This document shows, in pieces, positions 25,355 to 37,352 of a stretch of DNA of 64,000 bases. The stretch is from contig NC_061510.1 in NCBI RefSeq assembly GCF_022539505.1, positions 277,966,330 through 278,030,329 of the forward strand, given 5' to 3'. The stretch is from Lolium rigidum. Lineage: Eukaryota; Streptophyta; Magnoliopsida; Poales; Poaceae. The stretch's first letter is position 1, and the number at the start of each line of letters is the position of its first letter. A model generated the notes under the pieces. The model saw nothing but the letters and a program-made list of their open reading frames with translations, was not told the origin of the DNA and did no database searches. The position numbers and the translations under genes were made by a program.

Positions 25355-27138
25355 CGTAGGATAACGTTGCATAGAAAACAAAAAATTTCCTACCGCGAAC
25401 ACGCAATCCAAGCCAAGATGCAATCTAGAAGACGGTAGCAACGAGGAGGTATCGAGTCTCACCCTTGAAGAGATTCCAAAGCCTACAAGATGAGGCTCTT
25501 GTTGCTGCGGTAGACGTTCACTTGCCGCTTGCAAAAGCGCGTAGAAGATCTTGATCACGATCGGTTCCGGCGCCACGAACGGGCAGCACCTCCGTACTCG
25601 GTCACACGTTCGGTTGTTGATGAAGACGACGTCCACCTCCCGTTCCAGCCGGGCAGCGGAAGTAGTAGCTCCTCTTGAATCCGACGAGCACGACGGCGTG
25701 GTGTCGGTGGCGGTGGAGAACTCCGGCGGAGCTTCGCTAAAGCACGCGGGAGCTATGGAGGAGAGGGGGCGGCTAGGGTTTGGGAGGGGGTGGCCGGCCA
25801 CTCAAGGGGGGCGGCCAGGTTGTGGTCTTGGGGTGGTAGGCCCCCTCCCTTGGCCCCTCATTATATAGGTGGATCCCCAAGAGTTGGTCTCCAAGTCTCC
25901 GAATAAGACCCGAACCAAAACCTTCCAAAAGGAGGGGAAACCTAGCCAAGCTAGGACTCCCACCAAAGGTGGGAGTTCCACCTCCCATATGGGGGTGGCC
26001 GGCCTCCTAAGGGGAGTCCACTTGGGACTCCTCCCCCACTAGGGTTGGCCGGCCATGGAGGTGGAGTCCCATGTGGACTCCACCTTCCTTGGTGGTTTCT
26101 TCCGGACTTTTCTAGAACCTTCTAGAACCTTCCATAGAACCTTCCGCGACATTTTAATTCACATAAAATGACATCCTATATATGAATCTTATTCTCCGGA
26201 CCATTCCGGAACTCCTCGTGATGACCGGGATCTCATCCGGGACTCCGAACAAATATTCGAACTCCATTCCATATTCAAATACTACCATTTCAACATCCAA
26301 CTTTAAGTGTGTCACCCTACGGTTCGTGAACTATGCGGACATGGTTGAGTACTCACTCCGACCAATAACCAATAGCGGGATCTGGAGATCCATAATGGCT
26401 CCCACATATTCAACGATGACTTTAGTGATCGAATGAACCATTCACATGCAATACCAATTCCCTTTGTCTCGCGATATTTTACTTGTCCGAGGTTTGATCT
26501 TCGGTATCACTCTATACCTTGTTCAACCTCGTCTCCTGACAAGTAATCTTTACTCGTACCGTGGTATGTGGTCTCTTATGAACTTATTCATATGCTTGCA
26601 AGACATTTAGACGACATTCCACCGAGAGGGCCCAGAGTATATCTATCCGTCATCGGGATGGACAAATCCCACTGTTGATCCATATGCCTCAACTCATACT
26701 TTCCGGATACTTAATCCCACCTTTATAACCACCCATTTACGCAGTGGCGTTTGGTGTAATCAAAGTACCTTTCCGGTATAAGTGATTTACATGATCTCAT
26801 GGTCATAAGGACTAGGTAACTATGTATCGAAAGCTTATAGCAAATAACTTAATGACGAGATCTTATGCTACGCTTAATATGGGTGTATCCATTACATCAT
26901 TCATATAATGATATAACCTTGTTATTAATAACATCCAATGTTCATGATTATGAAACTAATCATCCATTAATCAACAAGCTAGTTAAGAGGCATACTAGGG
27001 ACTCTTTGTTGTTTACATATCACACATGTATCAATGTTTTGGTTAATACAATTATAGCATGGTATATAAACATTTATCATAAACATAAAGATATATAATA
27101 ACCACTTTTATTATTGCCTCTTGGGCATATCTCCAACA
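25355..27138 (-). repeat. 5' LTR of the Copia element
   Basis: It ends in CTCCAACA on the plus strand, followed by the target duplication CGAGG. Its partner is 18350-20130. Confidence 0.95.
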
Positions 27139-27715
27139 CGAGGTAGTCGGTGGAATAGATCGGCTTCTGTGGAGGGGGGCCGCGGTGAAGTAGACCCGGT
27201 TCCGTTGGAGAGGATCCGGTGCGTCGACAGGAAAGGCGTTGATTGCTACGCTGTGGATGAGGTCGGCGGTGAAGCAGATCCGTCGGTGGCGAGGTCGGCG
27301 GTGAAGCAGATCCGTCGGTGGCGAGGTCGGCGGTGAAGCAGATCCGTCGGTGGCGAGGGCGGCGGGGGAGCGGATCAGGTGGGTGGACAGCCAACACGAT
27401 CAAGGCTACGCTATGGAGGAGTATGCCGGCGGCGAAGCAGATCTAGTACTGTAGAGAGTCAGAGCTTTGGCGTGTGAGAGTATTTTTGAGCTAATGGGGC
27501 GAATGGTTGGTGGGTGGGTGTGGGCCTGTGGGGAGGTTTCGGGATCTAGGCAAGATATTTCATTGTTACCGAAAGAGCCCTCCATGGTCGGTGGGTTGTA
27601 GCTTCCGGACCAGGGTTAAAAGGGTAAAACTGGTCACGGGATTTTCGAATGGATGCGGCGGGATGATTTGGCGCGCGGCCGAAATTTTCAGTTTCAAGCT
27701 ACGAGCAGAACGAGA
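27139..27715 (-). other. GC-rich block, right of the Copia insertion
   Basis: This continues the sequence at 18180-18349. Read on the minus strand it would be the promoter and first exon of the decayed gene. It contains a perfect 32-bp triplication. The right border, about 27715-27728, is where similarity to the LTR copy at 42783 begins. No coding frame is supported. Confidence 0.45.
27259..27354. repeat. Three perfect tandem copies of a 32-bp unit
   Basis: The unit is GAGGTCGGCGGTGAAG followed by CAGATCCGTCGGTGGC, at 27259-27290, 27291-27322 and 27323-27354. A partial fourth copy (GAGGGCGGCGG) follows. Identity is complete between the three units. Confidence 0.95.
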
Positions 27716-27727
27716 AAATCAGCAAAC

Positions 27728-28573
27728 TTGAAAACGCAACAAGTGATCTATGCGAAATCCGTTTTCGATGAACTAGAGCTTGTCATGAGAATAAGCACAA
27801 GCTCTAAAACATCACATGGATAAGACCCAAATAATAACCAAGAAAGATGATGCAGGGATGCAAAGGTTTGATCTCTCTCCGAACGATACGATCGAGTTAC
27901 TCACTCGAGAGCCCTCTTGATAGTACGGCAACTAAACTATAAACCGGTCTCCAACTACACTATGAGACCGGTGAGAAAGAAACCCTATCAAGAGCAAACC
28001 TTATACTTGCGCATTCCACTTGAGCTCGATGATGACGATCTTGACCTCAAAAAGATGGAACGCCTTTCTTGATTGTGCTTGCTTGACGAAGTCTTGTGGA
28101 TTTCTCCCCCATAATCCACCATGGGAGAGCTTCTTCTTTGGCGCATCTTCACATATCCATGATCACCATATGGATGGCAAGAGTCAAGCAAAGGATCTCT
28201 TCGAGATGGCTCATCTTGAACTTGCACTTCATTTCTTCATGGCAAGCTTCAAGCTTATGATCTCTTCGAGTTGGCTCATCTTGAACTTGCACTTCATTTC
28301 TTCATGGCAAGCTTCAAGCATATGGTCTCTTCAAGTTGGCTCATCTTGAGCTTGCACTATATTTCGTTGATGTCTTGAAGTTAACCTTGAGAGCTCACTT
28401 CATCTTCATCTTCAAGACATACTTGACACTTGATCTTCTTCATTTGCTCCTTATTGCAATCTTGAAGCCAACATATGGTTCAAGCATTGCCTATGGCCAA
28501 CTCCTACAAATATAACTCAATGCAAACATTAGTCCATAGGGATTGTCATTAATTACCAAAACCGCACATGGGG
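27728..28573 (-). repeat. Truncated LTR of a Copia-like element, left of the second CACTA
   Basis: It is collinear with 42783-43635 of the intact LTR. It continues after the CACTA insertion as 41034-41052 (ending CACTTTCA). It contains 65-bp tandem repeats with GGCTCATCTTGAACTTGCAC and ATGGCAAGCTTCAAGC, starting near 28202, 28267 and 28332. The rest of this LTR to the left is missing. Confidence 0.85.
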
Positions 28574-28599
28574 CACTAGTAGGGGAATGCTTATAGGTG

Positions 28600-28895
28600 G
28601 AGCTTACTTCTGTGGCGCACCACCAAAATTGCGCCAGAGACAGCTTTTTTGTGGCGCACCAGAAAGGATGCGCCACAAAAATAGCTTATTTTTGTGGCGC
28701 ACTACTAGACCGTGCGCCACAGAAATTATGTGGGGCCCACATCCTGCCACCACCAATAATTAGTGTAGTTATTTCTGTGGCGCACAGGGCGTGCTGCGCC
28801 ACCGAAATAAGTGTTTCTGTGGCGCACATGTTCTGGTGCGCCACAGAAATAATTGATTATGTGGCGCACTTGTGGTGGTGCGCCACAGAAATAGC
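28600..28895. repeat. Subterminal repeats of the second CACTA, left
   Basis: Eleven or so copies of TGTGGCGCAC or GTGCGCCACA alternate in direct and inverted orientation about every 20-35 bp, with matching copies at 40860-41012. These are expected transposase-binding sites. Confidence 0.85.
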
Positions 28896-28899
28896 GCCT

Positions 28900-29480
28900 T
28901 TTATATCATACCGTACCCCCTCCCCCGCCCGTACTTCTTCTTCCTCCTCCACCCCTCTTCCTCTCCCTACCGCCGCGCGCCGCCGCCTTCCATGGTGAGC
29001 GTCGCCGTCGCCGCCGCCTTCCTCCGCGAGGGCCGCATGCCGCCACGCTCCACCCATCCCCGCCACCAGCAGCACAAGGCGCTGCGGCGTTGAGGAGGAG
29101 GGGCCGCCACATCAAGGAGGAGGGGCCGGCTCCGCGTCAAGGAGGAGGAGCCACCGCGTCTTCCTCCTCCTCCACCCGTGCCGTCATCGTCAACCCCCTC
29201 CTCCACCCCTATCGTCGGTGAGCTCCACCTCTCCCCTCCCCTCCCTCTTCCTCTACCCCTGCTCTGGATGTGTTGCTGTTGTGCTCTGGATGTTGTTGTG
29301 CTCGATCTGGATGCGGTTGTGCTGCTGTTGTGCTCTGGATGCTGTTGTGCTCGATCAGGATATATTATTTCCATTCTCTGCCTGTGATGATGAATCATGT
29401 GGATGATGAGCCTCTTGTATTGAATTGGCAGCAATTTATAGTCCTAGCTTGCTCTAAGATTCTACAGAATGCGTAAATAG
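28900..29480. other. GC-rich leader-like block in the second CACTA
   Basis: A pyrimidine-rich run (CCTCCTCCACC) precedes a GCC-rich segment with ATGGTGAGCGTC at 28991. A repeat-rich stretch built from TTGTGCTCTGGATG and TGTGCTCGATC follows (about 29269-29360). It resembles the leader of CACTA genes, but no conserved protein can be read, so I do not call a gene. Confidence 0.4.
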
Positions 29481-29650
29481 TACTACTAGTTGTTTGCCGA
29501 TATTAGCACAAGTGGTTACCGCCGATTGAAGATGCTTGTGTTTGTGTTGTTGTAAGTTTGGAGCAAGCAGCTGGCATGGCATGTGAGAGAGAACATGAGA
29601 GAGTTCTTGGGGTCGGAGATGATGGCAACATCAGCATCGGGTCCCGCTTT

Positions 29651-30886
29651 GAATTAGTAAGATCAAGTAGTGGCTTGAGTTCCTGTTGGTAATCAATACC
29701 AACAAAGAGCTACTTCATTTTAAGTAGAATTTCTTTTAAGGACTCTAGCTTGATTAGAGGGGAAAAAGATTGTTGCTTTGTTGCCTATGATAATGAACAC
29801 TTAGAAACGAGGCCCTATCCATTAGTATTCCACATAAGAAATCCATTAAAAAAATGCAATTAGATTAGCTCTTCATAGACAAACTTGGGGTTTGCGAGCC
29901 AAGGTAAGATCGGCTCGGGATCATGGGACCCTTTTCTATCGGATAGGAGGGGCTCTTGTACAAAATAGACTTATAAGTAATAACCCCATCGAATCTATCT
30001 ATATAAAGAGGCAATCGTGTCAGGAAGCGGGTTTGGATCATCAAATGTTTCCCTTTGTCCCTGGTTGCCTCCTTAATTGATGCCTTATGATCCAAATGAT
30101 CCAAGTCCCTTGCATGATCCCATTTGTCCCTAATGTTGCTTAAGATGAATAAATTCCCTCTGATCACCATTTGGAGATCAAGACTAGTTCTTGATTTCCA
30201 TTAGCTAGACTCCAATACTAAAAATGTCTCCCAAATATGGAGAAAAACATTTTAACATCACCCCAATGTTATTTCTCTCAAATGGACAGTTTCTGATGGT
30301 ATGCTTGCTCCTCACTACTTTATCAATTCCCTACTGATCCTAAGTACCCATGAATATCTGGTGACTGTTCAAGTTTCAATGTTGGCCTTTATTCTTGGTA
30401 TCTCAAAGTGTCATGCACATGTGGCTTTTACCTTATGGGTGTACTATTATTCTGGGCCTCTCCTATTTAACTATATGATTAAATTATCTGTTTGTCTTTT
30501 GTTGATCTCTCGGTGGCTGACAGTAACTAAATAAGCTTAGGCTTAATTAGTCAGATGTTGAATTAGTAAGATCAAGTAGTGGCTTGAGTTCCTGTTGGTA
30601 ATCAATACCAACAGAGAGCTACTTTATTTTAAGTAGAATTTCTTTTAAGGACTCTAGCTAGATTAGTGGGGAAAAAGATTGCTGATTTGTTGCCTATGAT
30701 AATGGATCATCAAATGTTTCCCTTTGTCCCTGGTTGCCTCCTTAATTGATGCCTTATGATCCAAATGACCCAAGTCCCTTGCATGATCTCATTTGTCCCT
30801 AATGTTGCTTAATATGAATAAATTCCCTCTAATCACCATTTGGAGATCAAGACTAGTTCTTGATTTCCATTAGCTAGACTCCAATA
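29651..30886. repeat. Long direct repeats inside the second CACTA
   Basis: 29651-29794 recurs at 30560-30703 (both start GAATTAGTAAGATCAAG). 30036-30219 recurs at 30703-30886 (ATGTTTCCCTTTGTCCC to GACTCCAATA). A further pair starting TGAATGCCACTGTGGTATCC is at 30887 and TGAATGTCACTGTGGTATCC at 31226. Identity is high but not perfect. Confidence 0.85.
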
Positions 30887-31559
30887 TGAATGCCACTGTG
30901 GTATCCTTTGAAGAAAATGGGAAGTTTCTGATGGTTTAAAAGACTAGGTGATGCTAGGTTATTAAGTTGGTCTGTCAAGGTTGGTTTTATCCGGTTAACT
31001 TGGATAGGCTATGTGTTCTTGCTTACTTATGCATATCCATCTCTCTCGGATTGACTAGCTTAGGCTTGGCCTCTCTCTTGCCAGACATCACTTGGTTACT
31101 ACCAAGTGATGAGTAATCCCTTATGGTACCCCAACTTTGTTTTGAAATCAACTGAGTAATGATAAATTTCTATTTCTTGTTGGCTTTGATGAAAATAGAG
31201 ATATCCACAGTAGGGGATCATGTAAATGAATGTCACTGTGGTATCCTTTGAACAAAATGGACTGTTTCTGATGGTTTTAAAAGGCTAGGTGGTGCTAGGT
31301 GATTAAGTTGGCTACCAGGACTTGTCTCATCTGGTTAGCTGGGATATGCTATGTGTTGTTGCTTGTTTAGGCATATCTATCACTTACTGGATTTACTTGG
31401 TTCTTGATTGGCCTCTCTTTTGCCAGCATCACTTGGTCTATATACCAAGTGATGAATAATCCCTTTGGAGCATCTGCTCCATGCATGCTATGTGTGTTTG
31501 AGCATCTTGACTTATGTCACCATGGTTGCTTGGTTTGGTGGTGTTTTTGTACTTACCGA

Positions 31560-31950
31560 TGATTAGATGGTTGGTCGATCACTCGTACACTCGGGGGTGG
31601 AGCAAGTGAGCCTGGTGTGATGGCACAAATATCAATATCTTGTGCATCCTACCTGGCCTCACTTACTCCATCCCTGGATGTTAATATTTGTTTCGACCAA
31701 CAAAGTATGAGGCATTCCATTTAGTTCATACTAGCTACTTCTTAATTGCATTGGCCTTTCTTCCATTTTAGTGCCGATGATTAAATTGTTTGGTCACTTG
31801 TACACTGCGGGGTGGGGCCAGTGAGCCTGGTGCGATGGCACAAATATCAATCTCTTGTGCATCCTACCTGGCCTCGCTGACCCCATCCCTGAATGTTAAT
31901 ATTTCTTTCGACCAACAAAGTATGAGGCATATGATATCTAGTTGAGATAC
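31560..31950. repeat. About 230-bp tandem repeats, continued after the nested element
   Basis: A unit beginning near GATGATTA...GGTTGGTC and ending GACCAACAAAGTATGAGGCAT occurs at about 31558-31715 and 31778-31930. Related copies occur at 39250 onward (interrupted by the inverted repeat) and 40290-40440. The nested LTR element therefore landed in the middle of a local repeat array. Confidence 0.75.
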
Positions 31951-33824
31951 TGATGTCTACGCACGCTTCTATTCCTGTAGACAGTGTTGAGCCTCCAAGA
32001 GCAGAGGTTTGTAGAACAACAGCAAGTTTCCCTTAAGTGAATCACCCAAGGTTTATCGAACTCAGGGAGGTAGAGGACAAAGATATCCCTCTCAAGAAAC
32101 CCTGCAATCACGATACAAGAAGTCTCTTGTGTCCCCAACACACCTAATACACTTGTCAGATGTATAGGTGCACTAGTTCGGCGAAGAGATAGTAAAACAC
32201 ATGTGGTATAGATGAATATGAGCAGTAGTAACGGCGCCAGAAAATAGCTTGCTGGCGTGCAGTTGATGGTAGCAATATTGCACGAAGTAAAGATGCAGTA
32301 AAACAGTAAATAAGCGATGATTGCAGTATTTGGAAACAAGGCCTAGGGATCATACTTTCACTAGTGGACACTCCCAACATTGATCACATAATAAAACCAC
32401 TCTACACTCTCTTGTTGGATGATGAACACCATTAATTGTGTAGGGCTACAAGAGCACCTCAATGTCGGAGTTAACAAGCTCCACAAAATTCGATATTCAT
32501 ATTTAAGTAACCTTAGAGTGCATGATAGACCAACGCAATTATACCGAGTACTAACATAGCCTGCACACTGTCACCTTCAAGCTATGAAAGGAGGAATAGA
32601 TCACATCAATACCATCATAGTAATAGTTAACTTCATAATCTACAAGAGATCACAATCATAAACTACGCCAAGTACTACATGATGCACACACTCGTCACCA
32701 TTACATCATGGAGGAGGAATAGACTACTTTAATGACATCACTAGAGTAGCACATAGATTAATAGTGATATAAAGCACATTGCAATCATAAAGGAATATAA
32801 ATAAGCACTTCACTATGCTATTCTGAATTACTCTCTGGCAAGATAACGAACACTAATTCATCATGTAGGCAAACCTTAAAGATGTATTCCCAAGTACTAA
32901 TAAACACCCCACGCCGTCACTCGTGAGCATTCATAGGAGGTACTAACACACCACAATTTCATAGAGACATCAAACTCAAATCATAACTCGGTGTATAAGT
33001 ATTCGTGAAATATAGCCTAAGAGACCCACACGGTGCACACACTCTGTCACCTTTACACACGTGGGACAAGGAGTCTCCGGAGATCACATAAGTAAAATCC
33101 ACTTGAATAGCATAATGAAATCTAGATTACAAAGCTCATCATATGGATCTCAATCATGTAAGGCAGCTCATGAGATCATTGTATTGAAGTACATGGGAAA
33201 GAGATTAACCACATAGCTACCGGTACAGCCCTTAGCCTCGATGGAGAACTACTCCCTCCTCATGGGAGATAGCAGCGTTGATGAAGATGGCGGTGGTGTC
33301 GATGGAGATGCCTTCCGGGGGCACTTCCCCGTCCCGAGGCGTGCCGGAACAGAGACTCCTGTCCCCCAGATCTTGGCTTCGCGATGGCGGCGGCTCTGGA
33401 AGGTTTCTCGTACCGTGGCTTTTCCGTATCGAAGATTTAGGTCAGGGAGGCTTAAATAGGCGAAGAGGCGGAGTCGGAGGGCTGACGAGGCAGCCACACA
33501 ACAGGGGGGCGCGCCCCCCTGGGCCGGTCCGCCACCCTATGTGGTGGGCCTGTGGCTCTCCTCTGGTCCCTCTCGGGTGTTCTGGAAGCTTCGTGGAATT
33601 ATAAGATGCTGCGCGCTGATTTCGTCCAATTCCGAGAATATTTCCTTACTAGGATTTCTGAAACCAAAAACAGCAGAAAACAGGAACTGGCACTTCAGCA
33701 TCTCGTCAATAGGTTAGTTCCGGAAAATGCATAATAATGACATATAATGTGTATAAAACATGTGAGTATCATCATAAAAGTAGCATGGAACATAAGAAAT
33801 TATAGATACGTTTGAGTCGTATCA
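31951..33824 (-). repeat. 3' LTR of the 31951-39221 element
   Basis: It pairs with 37353-39221. The differences seen are mainly CTG-site indels such as CACTCGTGAGC versus CACTGTGAGC. Confidence 0.93.
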
Positions 33825-35714
33825 AGCATCCCCAAGCTTAGTTCCTACTCGTCCTCGAGTAGGTAAACGATAACAAAGATAATTTCTTAAGTGACATGCT
33901 ATCATAATCTTGATCATACTATTGTAAAGCATATGAGATGAATGAAGTGATTCAAAGCAATGGTAAAGACAATGAGTAAACAACTGAACCATATAACAAA
34001 GACTTTTCATGAATAGTACTTTCAAGACAAGCATCAATAAGTCTTGCATAAGAGTTAACTCATAAAGCAATAGATTCTTAGTAGAAAGCTTTGAAGCAAC
34101 ACAAAGGAAGACATAAGTTTCAGCGGTTGCTTTCAACTTCAACATATATATCTCATGGATAATTGTCAACACAAAGTAATATAACAAGTGCAATAGGTAA
34201 ACATGTAAGAATCAATGCACACAGTTGATACAAGTGTTTGCTTCTCGGATAGAAAGAATAGGTAAACTGACTCAACAATAAAGTAAAAGATAGGCCCTTC
34301 GCAGAGGGAAGCATGGATTACTATATTTGTACTAGAGCTTTTCATTTTGAAAACAAGAAACAATTTTGTCAACGATAGTAATAAAGCATATGTGTTATGT
34401 ATAAGATATCCTATAAGTTGCAAGCCTCATGCATAGTATACCAATAGTGCTCGCACCTTGTCCTAATTAGCTTGGATTAACATGGATTATCATTGCATAG
34501 CATATGTTTCAACCAAGTGTCACAAAGGGGTACCTCTATGCCGCTTGTACAAAGGTCTAAGGAGAAAGCTCGCATTGGATTTCTCGCTTTTGATTATTCT
34601 CAACTTAGACATCCATACCGGGACAACATAGACAACGAGATAATGGACTCCTCTTTAATGCATAAGCATTCAACAACAGATAATATACTCATAAGAGATT
34701 GAGGATTAGTTGTCCAAACTGAAACTTCCACCATGATTCATGGCTTTAGTTAGCGGCCCAATGTTCTTCTCTAACAATATGCATACTCAAACCATTTGAT
34801 CATGAAAATCGCCCTTACTTCACACAAGACGAACATGCATAGAAACTCACATGATATTCAACCAAGGTGTAAAAGTTGATGGCGTCTCCAGAAACATGGT
34901 TACCGCTCAACAAGCAACTTATTAAGAAATAAGACACATAAGTACATATTCTTCACCACAATAGTTTTTAAGGCTATTTTTCCCATAAGCTATATATTGC
35001 AAAGACAAAGAATAGAATTTTAAAGGTAGCACTCAAGTAATGTACTTTGGAATGGCAGAGAAATACCATGTAGTAGGTAGGTATGGTGGACACAAATGAC
35101 ATGGTTGTTGGCTCAAGGATTTGGATGCACGAGAAGAATTCTTCTCAATACAAGGCTAGGCTAGCAAGGTTGTTTGAAGCAAACTCAAGTATAAAAGGTG
35201 CAGCAAAGCTCACATATGAACATTTTGTAAGTATTATAAGACTTTACATCGTCTCCTTGTTATTCAAACACCTTAACCAGAAAATATCTAGACTCTAGAG
35301 ACCAATCATGCAAACCAAATTTTAACAAGCTCTATGTAGTTATTCATTAATGGGTACAAGGTACATGATGCAAGAGCTTAAACATGATCTATATGAGCAC
35401 AAAAATTGCCAAGTATCACATTATTCAAGACATTATACCATTTACCACATGCGGTATTTTCCGTTTCCAACCACATAACAATGAATGAAATAGTTCAACT
35501 TTCGCAATGAACATTAAAGATAAAGCTAAGAACATATGTGTTCATACGAAACAGCGGAGCATATCTCTCTCCCAAACAAAGAATGCTAGGATCCGAATTT
35601 ATTCAAACAAAAACAAAAACAAAACAAACAGACGCTCCAAGTAAAGCACATAAGATGTGACGGAATAAAAATATAGTTTCACTAGAGGTGACCTGATATG
35701 TTGTCGATGAAGAA

Positions 35715-35733
35715 GGGATGCCTTGGGCATCCC
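35715..35733 (-). other. Conserved stem-loop in 3' non-coding region
   Basis: GGGATGCC pairs with GGCATCCC around a three-base loop. Position and context match 12106-12126 and 61076-61096. Confidence 0.6.
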
Positions 35734-36434
35734 CAAGCTTAGATGCTTGAGTCTTGTTAAAATATGCAGGGATGAACCACGGGGGCATCCCCAAGCTTTG
35801 ACTTTTCACTCTTCTTGATCATATTGTATCATCCTCCTCTCTTGACCCTTGAAAACTTCCTCCACACCAAACTCAAAACAAACTCATTAGAGGGTTAGTG
35901 CATAATCAAAAATTCACATGTTCAGAGGTGACACAATAATTATTAACACTTCTGGACATTGCACAAAGCTACTGGAAGTTAATGGACCAAAAAAATCCAT
36001 CCAACACAGCAAAAGAGGCAATGCAAAATAAAAAGCAGAATCTGTCAAAACAGAACAGTCCGTAAAGACGAATTTTTTAGAGGCACCAGACTTGCTCAGA
36101 TGAAAAAGCTCAAATTGAATGAAAGTTGCGCACATATCTGAGGATCACGCACGTAAATTGGCAGATTTTTCTGAGTAACCTACAGAGAACCCTGCCCAAA
36201 TTCGTGACAACAAGAAATCTGTTTCTGCGCAGTAATCCAAATCTAGTATTGACTTTACTATCAAAGACTTTACTTGGCACAACAATGCAATAAAATAGAG
36301 ATAAGGAGAGGTTGCTACAGTAGTAACAACTTCCAAGACACAAATATAAAACAAAAGTACTGTAGTTAAATAAAAACATGGGTTATCTCCCAAGAAGTGC
36401 TTTCTTTATAGCCATTAAGATGGGCTCAGCAGTT

Positions 36435-37184
36435 TTAATGAGGCACTCCCAAGAAATAAGAGTTGAAGCAAAAGAGAGCATCAAGAAGCAAATTCAAAAC
36501 ACATTTAAGCCTAACCCACTTCCTATGAAAAGGAATCTTGTAAATAAACAAGTCATTTAGGCATAATGCAACAAGCATAGGAAAACTAGACAAGCGCAAC
36601 TTCAAGATTTTCAGCATATAGAGAGGTGTTTTAGTAACATGAAAACTTCTACAACCATATTTTCCTCTCTCATAAAGATTTTCAGTAGCATCATGAACAA
36701 ACTCAACAATATAACTATCAAATGAAACATTCTTATCATGAGCTATATGCATAAAATTATTACTCTCCACATAAGCATAATCAATTTTATTAGTTGTAGT
36801 GGGAGCAAATTCAACAAAGTAGCTATCATTATTATTCTCATCAAGTGTAGGAGGTATAGTATAATCATAATAAAATTTACTCTCCATAGTAGGCGGCACC
36901 AAAAGACCACTATCATTATAATCATCATAAATAGGAGGCAAAGTATCATCAAAGAAAATTTTCTCCTCAAAACTTGGGGGACTAAAAATGTCATGCTCAT
37001 CAAAACCAGCTTCCCCAAGCTTAAATTTTTTCATATCATTAGCAACAATGGTGTTCAAAGCGTTCATACTAATATCATTGCTACTAGCATGCAAATAAGA
37101 TTCCATAGGTTTTTTAATTTTCGCATCAAACAATCCATGTCTTAACTCAGGAAATAGAATAAGAAGCTCATTGTTATTTTCCAT
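36435..37184 (-). CDS. Retrotransposon ORF of unknown function (249 codons)
   Basis: This is the only long frame in the interior of the 31951-39221 element, starting about 140 bp after the primer site, where gag would normally begin. The start MENNNELLILFPELRHGLFD is hydrophilic. The middle is acidic and tyrosine-rich, with repeated D-D-x-x-P-P-x-Y/L-D-x-Y/E patterns (for example FFDDTLPPIYDDYND and YYDYTIPPTLDENND). The C-terminus is more hydrophobic. I see no gag motif, zinc knuckle or DTG protease motif. I recall similar predicted proteins in Triticeae annotations but no function. It may be an accessory or gag-derived protein needed for mobilisation by a partner. The start codon is chosen as the first ATG after the 5' leader. 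Confidence 0.6.
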   Translation of the reverse strand: MENNNELLILFPELRHGLFDAKIKKPMESYLHASSNDISMNALNTIVANDMKKFKLGEAGFDEHDIFSPPSFEEKIFFDDTLPPIYDDYNDSGLLVPPTMESKFYYDYTIPPTLDENNNDSYFVEFAPTTTNKIDYAYVESNNFMHIAHDKNVSFDSYIVEFVHDATENLYERGKYGCRSFHVTKTPLYMLKILKLRLSSFPMLVALCLNDLFIYKIPFHRKWVRLKCVLNLLLDALFCFNSYFLGVPH

Positions 37185-37325
37185 TATGCCTTACTAGTGT
37201 AAAACAAGAAACAAAAAGATGCAATTGCAGGATCTAAAGGAAATAGCTTCGAGCACTCACACACCGGCAACAGTGCTAGGAAATAGCTTAGTAGTCGGAG
37301 GATGTGAATACCTTTTACCTTACCA

Positions 37326-37342
37326 CCCCGGCAACGGCGCCA
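37326..37342 (-). other. Primer-binding site of the 31951-39221 element
   Basis: The reverse complement is TGGCGCCGTTGCCGGGG, ten bases inside the 5' LTR. It is the same site as in the 56389 element. Confidence 0.85.
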
Positions 37343-37352
37343 GAAAATAGCT

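Larger units (their letters stand above)
18350..27138 (-). mobile_element. BARE/Angela-type Copia retrotransposon, full length, minus orientation
   Basis: Two LTRs of about 1.78 kb (18350-20130 and 25355-27138) enclose a 5.2-kb interior. The 5-bp target duplication CGAGG is identical on both sides (18345-18349 and 27139-27143). In sense direction the LTR begins TGTTGGAGATATGCCC. A polypurine tract (CAAGTGGGAGATC) abuts the 3' LTR, and the initiator-tRNA-Met primer site abuts the 5' LTR. Gag, zinc knuckle, protease, integrase and reverse transcriptase appear in Copia order; RNase H is poorly preserved. Apparent frame breaks are mostly at CTG/CAG sites or in homopolymers, so the element may be less broken than it looks. 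Confidence 0.95.
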
